Below, piece after piece: positions 1 through 9,965 of a stretch of 25,815 nucleotides of DNA. The stretch covers positions 5,222 to 31,036 of the forward strand of contig UZAE01012833.1 of NCBI GenBank assembly GCA_900617975.1. Reading direction: 5' to 3'. Below the pieces are notes generated by a model. It made no database searches. It was not told the DNA's origin and worked only from the letters and a program-made list of their open reading frames with translations. Source of the stretch: Rodentolepis nana (lineage: Eukaryota > Platyhelminthes > Cestoda > Cyclophyllidea > Hymenolepididae). Both the position numbers and the translations under genes were made by a program. The first letter of the stretch is position 1, and each line of letters starts with the position of its first letter.

Positions 1-410
1 TGCTTGACATAATGGATAATTAAGTGATAGACAGCTAATAAGTAACAAAAAATGCGCTTATTAGGCATTAAGTCCCAAGTGCACTGTAGGCAGTGAAAGA
101 AGAAGCGCTGAAATGCATTTTCCTTCACTTCAGAGCGTTACAAATTGAAACAATATTGGAGATAGGCTCTCAAGGGGCTTTCCTACGCCAGATAATCAGA
201 TTCCACGAATATTAAATTTGGAGTCTCAAAGGAGCGAATTATAGCAAAAGGAATTGGTTACATACAAAGCAACAGTCCAATTGCTTTGTTTTTCAATACT
301 CAAGCTTATGAATATTGAATAAAAGTTTCCCTAATTGGTGGACCATTGTGTCCATATGAAGTGTTGAACCACCTTATTTTTTCCTGACTGAAAATTCTTC
401 ACTTTCAACT

Positions 411-431
411 CCCCTCCCCCCCCCCTCCCCC
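411..431. repeat. Poly-C tract, interrupted
   Basis: C-rich run with two T interruptions. One of more than ten long C or G homopolymers in the non-coding parts of this window. Confidence 0.9.
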
Positions 432-847
432 GCCAACAAAAACAAAAATCTAGATTCCATGTCCTCAATCAATACTCCTATCAGACGATACTTATTTTCT
501 GTTAAAAAATGTAAATGGGGTATCAATGGAAATATGTAATTAACAATGATTAGAGAACGCTGGTCACAGTACCTACTTATTAGGAGACAAGGGGTAAAAG
601 GAGCAGAAAAAAATTATTATTGCAGGAAAAGGTTCTTTTCATACTATGCCCATTATTTGACTACAGTCTGCTTATTTAACTTGTATTATTAAACTAAAGT
701 AAGTCCTTTTGCTTCTATTGGAATAGGAAATACTTCTTGCGGGATGAGGCGGAGCAAAATTCTTTCAGGTACGACCAAAGACATTGCAGGGCAGTGTGTC
801 TCAGGGCCTTGATACATTGAGATGGAGAAGTGAACGTCTGGGGCTTC

Positions 848-870
848 GGGGGTGGGGGGTGGGGGGGGGG
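848..870. repeat. Poly-G tract, interrupted
   Basis: G runs of 5, 6 and 10 separated by single T residues. The spacing could allow a G-quadruplex on the + strand. Short open frames on both strands across this tract (Gly-rich on +, Pro-rich on -) are products of the tract, not genes. Confidence 0.9.
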
Positions 871-2303
871 TGTGAATATCGTTTTCATTTTCCGTCACAT
901 TAGGTGTTATGATGAATGTCTGGCGCGTCCTACTCGTGTTTTCTGCCTCCATCCCAGTGTACACACATACGTACGTGCATACGTTGGTGCGCTGGTGCAT
1001 TTCACAAGAGTATCAAGCATTGCAATCACCGGCTTGAGGCCAAGGTATTTCCAAAATGTTAAGACTGCCTTGTAAGCAATTAGATTCGAAAGTAAGCACT
1101 TTAATAGCTAAGTCGAGCTTGACGGCGCACTTTCAATTTACAAAATAGTTCTTACTGCAACTCAAAACTTTGATGAAAATTAGCCCTTTAATGAGCTGTT
1201 TAAGGAGTTTCCGAGGCAACAACCAGTTCCCTGATACATTTTTTGGATTAATTTGTTTACTAGCATTTGAGTGCATAGTCAAATACTCCTTCTTTAGAAG
1301 CATGTGTAACTAAAGGAGCTAATCTCTTGAAGGAAAAACACAGTTGAGACAGGAATGAATGCAAAGGAGCACATTTTGTGCCCCACAAGGCCTTTAAAAC
1401 GAAGTCCCAATGGAAATAAGCGATCTCTATTAACTCAAACCAGAACGAATCTAATCCCCACAATGTACCTACCGCGATCATAATTAAATACTCCTTGCCT
1501 TCAAAATAATAATCTTGCTTGATAATGAACCGTTGTACATATCTGCGTCTGCATCTTCGTGTGTTTTGTGAATACGTCTTCTTCAGAAAAATGTCTGATA
1601 AAATATATTTTTAATTTTTTTAAATCAAGGAAGGTTAGAGATCATAGTAATACGCTCTCACAATTGTTGTCCTATTATTCATGGTTAGCTGGAAAGACCC
1701 ATATTTGTAAATCATATTCAAGCAGATTAAAATAATTGAGTTCCAGGAAATATATGACCTGCTGAACAATCTTATCAAATACGATTGCCAATTTCTTGCC
1801 ATACGGTTTTTTTCAGTCTTAATTTTTAACATTTTTTGAATCAGTTTGATTTGAATTTGTCGTGTACACCATCCATTGATCGAATGCTGGGATGATTTAG
1901 TAACAAAGATCGGTTTAATCAACCAATAAGCCTGTCCTTATGTTTCCTTTTGATTTGTTGAGATTATAAGAGATCATTATATCGAGACCTCCCCCCCCCC
2001 ATCATATATCCATCCTCATTTTATATACGTTCACATTCAGACCAGATATTTCATTAGTTTGAACGATGAAAACTAAAAGTGATGCAATCACTACGCCTTG
2101 AAATTTATTCTTTGAGAGGTAGTGAAAGAGTGCTGATTTCATTCTATTCCAAAGATGGCTGTGATAATAAAAATCCCAAACCCAATAATATGTACACTAA
2201 TTTCATATTTAGCAAACCAATCGGATTGCAACCTTATTATCCATGGTAATTTTATCTTCTGGTTGTAGATTAATATAAGTAGTCAATTATAATAAAAAGA
2301 ATA

Positions 2304-2314
2304 GGGTATTCTAT
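2304..2314. repeat. Target-site duplication, left, retroposon copy A
   Basis: GGGTATTCTAT here is repeated exactly at 2642-2652. The two copies bracket the minus-strand retroposon copy A, as expected from staggered cutting during retrotransposition. Confidence 0.85.
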
Positions 2315-2339
2315 ATATATATATCAAATGGCAGGCTTT

Positions 2340-2353
2340 ATGATAGCTATCAT
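2340..2353. repeat. 14-nt perfect palindrome in the 3' end of copy A
   Basis: ATGATAGCTATCAT equals its own reverse complement. With flanking GGCT/AGCC it can form a longer hairpin just before the 3' tail. The same place in the other copies keeps an imperfect version, so it may be the 3' structure recognised by the partner reverse transcriptase (inference). Confidence 0.7.
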
Positions 2354-2570
2354 TAGCCCTTTAGTTGACTTCGGGATTCACAGAGGGGAGAAACAACAAA
2401 GTCACAAAAGTCAATGGGAGGGGGTGGGGGATCAGAAGAGTGATTTACAGATGTAAAAGAGATAGAGAGACACAAAGGTAGAAAAAGAGGTAAGGTGAGG
2501 TGAGTATTGTGGAAGTGGTGCAATATGACATTTAGTGGGGTCATGGTAGTGTAAAGTCAACTGCCGGTTT

Positions 2571-2641
2571 ATAGATTTTTTACCGTAAGAGTATATGTTG
2601 CCCAGGCTGCACCACGTGGAGGAAAGTCTATCGCACAGCCT
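2571..2641 (-). ncRNA. Degenerate HDV-like ribozyme at the 5' end of copy A
   Basis: On the minus strand the copy starts with AGGCTGT (2641-2635), which pairs over 7 positions (one G-U) with GCAGCCT (2610-2604) to make P1. The loop TCCACGT lies at 2620-2614 and the junction GGGCAAC at 2603-2597. P2 can pair ATAGA (2631-2627) with TCTAT (2575-2571). The element boundary set by the target-site duplication coincides with the predicted cleavage point before P1. P4 is weak, P3 has a mismatch, and the catalytic C expected in GGC is T (2582), so this copy is probably inactive. Confidence 0.65.
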
Positions 2642-2652
2642 GGGTATTCTAT
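2642..2652. repeat. Target-site duplication, right, retroposon copy A
   Basis: Exact copy of 2304-2314 (GGGTATTCTAT), adjoining the 5' end of the minus-strand element. Confidence 0.85.
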
Positions 2653-3224
2653 GTTATTTACATTAATTTATTTCTATTGAAATATCAAATTAAGAAATAG
2701 TACTGGTGATGAACTTTGTTCAAGCTTCAACGAACTTCGCACAATCTCTTTATAATATGAAATATGGAATGCCAATCCAAATCGAAAAATACATGTGTTC
2801 CTGCTTTGACTTTGTAAATCAGTTTGAACTGTATATGGTCAATTTATCTAATATGAGTTTTAGCCCTCCTCAACTCCCCCCCCCCCATGGCTCAAAATCA
2901 CCTATCCATGGTGTCTTTCAAGCATAACAGGAATTCGATATTAGTTGAAGAAGAATAAATATGGGGGTTCATTTGCACTTTCTGCAACTCAGTATTAAAT
3001 CACCTGTCCCTGACGAAGGCCTCCTCCTCTTACAAACATCCCCCAAATTCCAACCAACGCGGTCTCAGTTTATGATGTTATGTCGCGTCCTCACAAAAGT
3101 CTGGATTACTTTAACTAATCAACCACTGTGACCTTAGTTTATTGCGTCCAGTCAGTACAAACTTTTCAACAGTATATAATTAGCTGCCCAAACCCCGACA
3201 TCTTCCAACAATTTACCGGCTCAC
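2653..3224. other. Non-coding stretch
   Basis: No supported gene. It contains an 11-nt poly-C run (2876-2886). If the minus-strand micro-exon at 3225-3238 is real, this is the start of its first intron. Confidence 0.4.
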
Positions 3225-3238
3225 CTGGGCCCGTACAT
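3225..3238 (-). other. Possible minus-strand first coding micro-exon
   Basis: On the minus strand, ATG TAC GGG CCC AG is followed at once by GTGAGC, a strong splice donor (GT at 3224-3223). The ATG has A at -3. A TTTAAAA-like box lies about 50 nt upstream (around 3287-3293) and correctly oriented CCAAT boxes lie further upstream (3345-3559). No downstream minus-strand exon could be identified in 1-3220, so the call rests only on this arrangement and is weak. Confidence 0.2.
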
Positions 3239-3344
3239 TTTGTGCAAGTTATTCGTATAAGATAGTTCCATAATAAAACGAGACAGTTTTTAAACTAGAC
3301 ACAAAGCTGTGCTTTGGTGGGCTTTCCAGGGCCTTCACAGTGAG

Positions 3345-3559
3345 ATTGGCCGTGATACGGGAATTTGATTGGCAAACGTGCTAAATAACCTTGCTTGAAC
3401 GTTCGTGTGATTGGTCCTTACAGCCGTGACCCCTGGTTGGTTATGTGTATCTACCGTGTGTTGATTGGTCCGCTACCCGTTGTCGGACTCTTTCAAGCCG
3501 TTGCGTCAACAGTCATGCCTTTTACTAAAAATACACTCAGTCTGCACTCAAACCATTGG
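3345..3559 (-). promoter_or_regulatory. Cluster of five CCAAT boxes (on the minus strand)
   Basis: ATTGG occurs at 3345-3349, 3368-3372, 3410-3414, 3464-3468 and 3555-3559, two of them inside GATTGGTCC. All five are in the same orientation, reading CCAAT on the minus strand, the core bound by NF-Y. About 0.2 would be expected by chance in 215 bp for one orientation. The orientation favours a minus-strand promoter firing toward 3240, but NF-Y sites work in both directions, so it could also serve the kinesin gene that starts 2.3 kb downstream on +. Confidence 0.45.
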
Positions 3560-4840
3560 CTAGGTGCATCGTCTCTTTAACCCAGGGAAATATATTATCA
3601 CCTTCTTTACATACCACAAGGATTTGTCCTATTTAAACTAAAGTGAGTTTAGTCTGCAATGTTTATACCTATTTCATACTAGTTTACATATCTGGAGATA
3701 TTGTGAGTATCTAATGATGTTGAGTTAAAATTAATTATTTGTTTTTTCCGGACTATTCATTTTTCATTGCGTGGTCATAAATTATTGTGATTGCTAGCCT
3801 TGGAGTAACCTGGGACATCGGTTGTCGGTATCTAAGACTTAAACGGAGGAGATTTATGTGTCTAATGTCTGTTGAACAATGGTGTGTTTCACTCAGTCTA
3901 CTCAGATTTGTTCTCATTTCTCAATGAGTCCCAGTCGAATTTCGGTAGCCGATTTAGCATTAGCAGACTGACCAGCTATTTTTTAAAAAGGAAAATATGT
4001 CATTTTGACTGACTTTTGACCCTTTTTTCCGAGTGCTATGGAAAATTCAAACACCTTTGTTCTTTCATCTTCTTATGATCTCTCTAAGCGTTTCACATAA
4101 ATATTTTAAATGGGCTGTATTATATATTTTCAATCACTCGCGCTTTTCGCAATGCCATTTAAACATCTCCAACTGCTTAGGAGCTTGGTTACTGTCCTTT
4201 CCCTCTGTTTTGTGTCCTAAAATAGGGCTAGTTGTGATAATATTTGATTATTCGACAAACAATGGAGGAGTTTGTCAAGAAGCTGTCTTTTGCTGATGGC
4301 CAATTTGCATAGTGATCTTGTCTTTCCTCAACTGCTGACTAATCCGCCCAAGCATAATACCTACCCTCCTTCTCCTGCTATTCCTCTGATAATTCAACTC
4401 ATCGTTTTGATTTTGTATTTTCTCAAGTCGTCCTATTAAAAAACGCCTTGAATAGCTGCAGTAAAAGCTTTTTTAGCTCATTCTAACGAAAGCGATGTCA
4501 ATGCAGTCACGTATCAGTCAGCTAATGGATTGGAATTTGGAGAAATTTGATTAAATTAAATTGGATAGTTCCGCATCAATTACAATTTTTTAAAATAGTA
4601 TTTCTTAAAATTGTCAACTGCCGATTTGGTGCTATTTTAAAATGGTGCTCTCAGTCATGTGATGTAAGTTTCATTACCATTTCACATAGCTGTTTTCTAT
4701 TTGTTTTAATTTATCATGTATGAAATTATTCGCATTCCGCTCATTTGTGAAGTAGTATTTACAAGAGTTGAAGTAAATTAGTCATTAATTTCTAAGCTAA
4801 TTTGGCTACCATTTCGAATTTCCCACAAGTTCAACCAATA

Positions 4841-4853
4841 GGGGGGGGGGGGG
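4841..4853. repeat. Poly-G tract (13)
   Basis: Uninterrupted run of 13 G in non-coding sequence. Confidence 0.95.
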
Positions 4854-5421
4854 CAATAGGCGTTTTTTCGAAAAATAAGCGATCCCTTTTTTACCCACTT
4901 ATTTACATAATTACGTCCAACATACTATTGATGGAGTATTGGGAGTATTGTCAAATAAAACTGCCGTACAGGTTATAAGCTATGCATTAATGCAAAATTT
5001 GATAAAAAAGAAGAAGTAATTTTATGCTTTGCTGTTATTTGGCTTAAAAGTCAATTGAAAGACAATTTATCATATTTTCAAATAAATAAATAAATAAATT
5101 ATGCTTCCCCCTCCTCCTGAAATAAATTTCGCGTTCGCGGTCGATATATTGCATCTCTAATGATGACGGGTTTTGTAACCATGGCTTTTGGCCGTTGTCT
5201 TATCTATTGAAGTCATCTCATTCCCACATGTTGATATTTCCCCTCTATCTCACCTCTAACCATTTTCATTCCCCAAAAAAGTGGCTGATTCCTATCTTTA
5301 TAACCCCTCCTGTCTGTCTCGTTGTGGGCTTATTTAATGTCCTTTAACATTGCCCACTAGTGATAATATTGATTACCAATTAAAAGGAATTACCTTCATT
5401 TCCTATTCCAATCTAATGCTC

Positions 5422-5442
5422 TGTGTGTGTGTGAGAGAGAGA
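5422..5442. repeat. (TG)n(GA)n microsatellite
   Basis: Compound dinucleotide repeat in non-coding sequence. Confidence 0.85.
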
Positions 5443-5848
5443 CACGAGTTCCCTAGGGTATAACGTCAATTTGGTCACAGAATTATTTATAATTAAGCTT
5501 GAGTTGATTAATTTATTACGCTTAATTATAAGATTATTACTATTTGCACCTTGGCCAACCCTGTCAAATTAGGTTAGTTTTTGGAAACTCCGGTAGGCAT
5601 AACCTAGAAACTGCTCCATAAACATACCCAAGGACTCAAAATGGGAGCGTTACGATTTGGCCCCAAGTAACAAATCAGCTCTTTATCACATCACAGAGTA
5701 GATATGAGTTCTATGACATTTATTTTGTAGGTTAGATCCCATCATCGGTAGAATTTGAGTAATTGCAAGTGAATTCGTGTTCAATTTACAGCCCTCTTGA
5801 AAGTTTATGTTAGTCTCTGTTGTACCTTTTTTCCATTTTATTTCACAG

Positions 5849-6081
5849 CCTTTCCGGAGTTATTCTTAATGTGGGGTGGTTTTGCAACTTCCTCCAGGGG
5901 TTAGTGAGCTGTGTGAAATAGTATTTCTGAAATGGGCGCCTTGGTGTGTTGTCAAGTGTCGGCATTCATGATGAAGTTAAATTGTAAGGATCAAGAGAAA
6001 GACCGCATGTCGATTAAAGAAGTCATTTTTGCCCCGAAAGAGGTGGGTCGAGACCGCATTCTGTACGCTTCTACGATTTGG
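5849..6081 (+). CDS. KIF26: Proposed KIF26 exon 1: leader plus first 50 codons
   Basis: A very good acceptor (pyrimidine tract from about 5825, ending TTTCACAG at 5848) precedes a leader without long frames, with an in-frame TGA at 5914-5916 and then ATG at 5932-5934 in a good context (A at -3, G at +4). The frame runs 50 codons to a GTATGT donor at 6082. It ends in phase 0, matching the phase 0 entry of the exon at 7550. The peptide starts [12 protein letters not shown] and continues with a charged, balanced segment. I recognise no domain in it. An acceptor in front of the leader means either another 5' exon or spliced-leader trans-splicing. It may not belong to the gene; the alternative start is 7556. 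Confidence 0.45.
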
Positions 6082-9000
6082 GTATGTCGGTTAACAGATG
6101 GGGTGTGTGTGTGTGTATTTGACAATCTTAGCCCGGATTTTGGAAGTGTGCTTTGTTGGACCTTAATAAATTCGTAATTTAAGCCATACTTTTTGGAAAG
6201 GTGTCACTAATAGTTAAGTCCGAGAATTCAACAAGCTCGTATGTTTAATATATATATATATCAATATTTAATCATAACCAGAAATCGGACAACTATTTGT
6301 GAATTACGAACGGAAGGCGATTGGTAGGAAATCACAAATGGAAATCTAAAATATTCACGTACATCATATCAAAGATGACTTTTTACCAAGTGGACTATGA
6401 ACGTTAATGATTGATAAAAATATAGAATAAGAAAATGAAACTGTTTTTCAAAATTCACTTTATTATGGATCACAGTGTTTCTGCTCAAAAATATTCCGTC
6501 GGGTATGTTGGATTTTTGTGATCAGAGTTCGAAAAGCGGTTTCCTGATATATGAGATTTCGATGATTGATGCTTTTAGAAGTAGCATTGACTTTAACAAA
6601 ATAGAGTGCCTTTTCCTTCCAATCAATTGCCAGTTGTTCATTTATCAACTTCTGAGTGCTCGTGTTTGAATAGTCGGGATATAAGAGAGGGCTTCTATTT
6701 TTTACTCATATTTGAAGTATTGAAAGAGGAGGGGGTGGGGTTCAGACCTGCCCTTCATGGGTACTCCCTTATACGCATGCCCAACTTTGACATTTTGACA
6801 TCTATTTACCTCTTGCCGCTTCCGCCACCAGGCAATTCCCATCTGTAAGCATACACGACCACACAAATGAGAAGCACGCAGAACATCAGAACACAAAATG
6901 TCCCATGGGAGGGGTAGGGGGGGAGAGGGGGGTGAGGGAAACAAGTGGAAAGCCGAGAGGCATCCCATCTCCATTTTTTCTCCCTTTTGTCTTGTTTACT
7001 CATGCGGAACAGGGAGAGAGAGAGCTGCTTCATTTATATATACCAAGCAAGTTGCTTGAAACAGCGGCGTCCGTTTTTTGGACAGGAGGTTGATGGGCAG
7101 GCCCGCGTGGTCCCCAGCTAGAGTCACTCAAATGCGCTTAGGCCTGGCCGACCGCATACTATGATCATATCTATCACTTCTGTCGCCCTTTTAACTTTAA
7201 ATGATTAAGGGAAAAGAAGAAGAGGTAATCATGAAATCTCTCTCTCTTTGAATGTTTACGCACCGCTGTATGGGAAACTGACCGAATCTCGAGTGTTTGG
7301 TTAGTGAGTGGCCTGACTGCTAAGGAGGCCATTAGCTCGTATGTACAGAAATTTGGACATCTTTCATACGTGGGTATCCTTAAAGGTAAGGTGACCATTT
7401 TCCTAACGGAAGTAGAATCCTCCATCTAGTTTGTTGTAGGATTTCGATTCATCTAAGACCTATCGTCAGCCACGACGTCTAGGGAATTACTAATGGAGTT
7501 AATTAAGAATAGCTTATGACTAATAGTTTAATTTATTTACCATTTTCAGAACGCCATGGAATCACCACATATATACCACCAACTTCGTCCTCTGTCAATC
7601 CCCAAATCCAGCCAATCCAATGTGACGAATAGCAGAACGCCAACAGAGCACATCCCAAGGTAATATAGACACTGTTTCCTTGTGTGCGTGTATTGCACGA
7701 GTCATGCGCATATTGAATAATTAACCACTTCTCTCGATGCTTAACCAACCACAAGGAAAAGTTGACTCATTAACTACCTCTTCATCTAGCAGTAACATGT
7801 CCAAAAGCTAATCACCTATGTGGCCTACACGTTCCCATCTACCCCCAGAAGGGAGTATTTAAATAGTGAAAAATTATAATCAACCAATTCTCCCTAAATA
7901 CCCCCCCCCCACACACACACACACGCACACACACAAACAACAGCTAATTAGAAAGATAAAATTTTTTATAAGGGGCTATGCAATTAAAAGTGCATGTCCC
8001 TTCTCCAGCCACTTGTTCGACTTATTGAAGAAACTTACTTCTGAAAAACAACCCGTCATTGGGAAGAGAGAAGCTTTATTTGACACATGTTTGGAATACG
8101 TTTATCGTGCGAAAGTTCTCAGGAGGTTAACAGGCTGTAATTGATTTCCATCATCCCAAGTAACAGCAAGTTTCTTCTGCAGTTTTAAGCAGTGGGCTCA
8201 CTTGTCTAAACAAGCACGTGTATTTCTTGTGAACGGTGAACGACCCAAAACTTATCATTTCATTCGAATCAAATTAACATAATTCTACACGTCTGTATCG
8301 TTTAGTAGTTTTTTTTCAAATTCGTTCCTTTGTGTCAAGGTAACAAAGCCATCAAGTCGTCATTATCTTTACATTGTTCGTCCGCTTTGGTATATTTATT
8401 TTACTAGTAGGTCACTCAACCTAACCTCTGCAAAACTGGTATTTTTGTAATGTGTTTGTACATATGCTGCCTAAGGACCACTGTTGTAGATGACATACAG
8501 TGTTCATCTTGTTTATTACTCTCCCTATTCGTTCAGGAAATGAGTAATAATAGGGGGTGGAGGTGGAGATGAGGTGGGGAGGTAGGAGTGGGAGAGGGGG
8601 CCAGAAGGGGGGCTAAATTGAACGAGGCTGTCGCATGTCAGACTGGGTTAGATAGAGCTGCAGAGAAGTTACCATACCGCGCTTGTAAAACAACGCCAAC
8701 TGTTCAAGGAAATTGGTCCTCGTCATCACATACTTATCGGATCATTACCCTCTGTTGTATATCCTTCACCATTTCTTCCCTCTTTTACCTATTTTCACAC
8801 TCAAACCTTCTGTGCGGTCATACGCAGACCCCAACCATGCGAAATCTATTGCTGAGTTTGTAAGTAACCGATCTTTTGGTTTCAAGTTCGCATTTAAATA
8901 CTATTTTACTCTACACTATTTTCAACGCTTACAAATTTAAAAAAACACTGAAATATTTTTAAATATTTCTTAATCGATAAAGAAGATTATTTAATATAAC

Positions 9001-9931
9001 GCTAATTGGATATTTAACTTAAATCTTTGTTCGAAAATTTTCTTAATTTTGTTAATTAATTAATCGTACTTTCCCTTTTTACTTGTAAAAGATATATTTA
9101 GACTATTTTAGTCTTTTGGTCTTTTTATGCCAACTTCGTGAGAAATGATTAATTTGGCCATGACTCATATGAATAATAAATGCGTTTCGCCTTTATTGCG
9201 CTGAGCGAATTTTCCGCCCGCCTTGGAGATGAAAAACGGCATTCACTACTAACTTCTTTACTAGTTATAATTGGAGCTTTCATCTCCTTGAAAATTCCCG
9301 CTGAGTGCAGGGATTCATCCTTCGCTCCACAACTCCACGCCCCCCCCCCCCCAAGGGAAATGTTCTTCAAAGCTTCATACAGCCGCTTGTTCAAAGGCCG
9401 CATATTTCACCTTGAGAATATCCCCCCCCCCCCCCCCTTACCCAACTTTATTATTTGCCTTCGATGCTTTCAAAAAAATGGACTGAGCATTCTCCAATTA
9501 TGCCAATAGCCTCCTCTTAGGGAGCTTTCAACTACACTTTCCTGAAGTATTTCAAATAGAGTGTAATTTCCGGTGTAATGAATGCGGAGAAATATAACGA
9601 AAAAAAAACATTTTTTTACCAGTGCTTCTCCGTGACTCCTTCCCCAAAGTTCGCATAATCCAATTTGTCTTTCCCTCCCTTTCACAAATACTGAGTCATT
9701 TACATGTTAATATCACTCCACTTCCAACCCCCCCCCCTCCACCCCCAACTTGTGTTTAATCAAGATGGAGAACAAGCACACAAGTGGAACACTTCTATTT
9801 CGCCTGATTTTCTCACTTCTCCTGGGTTTTTCACTCCTTGTCCGTTTTTTCTTCTTCTACATCCTCTCGAAATTCGTCATCTAGTTTTCAGACTCACGCA
9901 CAAGCAAGGTTTATTTTTCTTTCAAAGTGGG

Positions 9932-9965
<34 letters not shown>

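Larger units (their letters stand above)
1..2303. other. Non-coding flank, no gene seen
   Basis: AT-rich sequence with short, unrelated open frames on both strands that show no recognisable domain and no paired splice sites. It contains C/G homopolymer tracts (411-431, 848-870, 1991-2000). I see no rRNA or tRNA. It may be intergenic or part of a long intron or 5' region of a neighbouring gene. Confidence 0.5.
2315..2641 (-). mobile_element. SINE-like retroposon copy A (327 bp)
   Basis: Short non-autonomous retroposon on the minus strand. Read from 2641 downward it matches the copy at 14836-15166 along its whole length: a 5' fold with the CCACGTGG and GGGCAAC blocks, a central pyrimidine-rich body, then a 3' block with CTCTGTGAA, GAAGTCAACTAAAGGGCTAA and GCCTGCCATTTGATAT. 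It ends in a TA repeat (2315-2324) and is bracketed by an 11-bp duplication (2304-2314 and 2642-2652). Simple-repeat tail plus duplication indicates target-primed reverse transcription by a partner LINE. I see no coding capacity; a 63-codon minus-strand frame inside it is spurious. I also see no clear tRNA-type A/B boxes. The family name is unknown to me. Confidence 0.85.
3560..5848. other. Non-coding upstream region
   Basis: No gene supported. It holds a 13-nt G tract (4841-4853), an (AAAT)5 run (5080-5099) and a (TG)n(GA)n microsatellite (5422-5442). If the first kinesin exon is cis-spliced, this is intron or promoter; if it is trans-spliced, the promoter lies somewhere here or further upstream. 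Confidence 0.4.

Noticed and set aside
689..1000. 103-codon minus-strand frame with a Pro run
   Set aside because: Driven by the poly-G/C tract and a TG-rich stretch; no domain, no splice context.
3395..3580. 61-codon + strand frame
   Set aside because: Overlaps the CCAAT cluster; no recognisable protein and no splice support.
5080..5099. (AAAT)5 as the tail of another retroposon copy
   Set aside because: The sequence before it lacks the GCCTGCCATTTGATAT block and other family blocks.
8588..8863. 91-codon open frame with an exon-like end (CAG acceptor at 8827, GTAAGT donor at 8860)
   Set aside because: Entering at 8828 it needs phase 0, while the upstream exon 2 leaves phase 2. It would fit only as an alternative first exon starting at ATG 8837. 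The protein is low quality.
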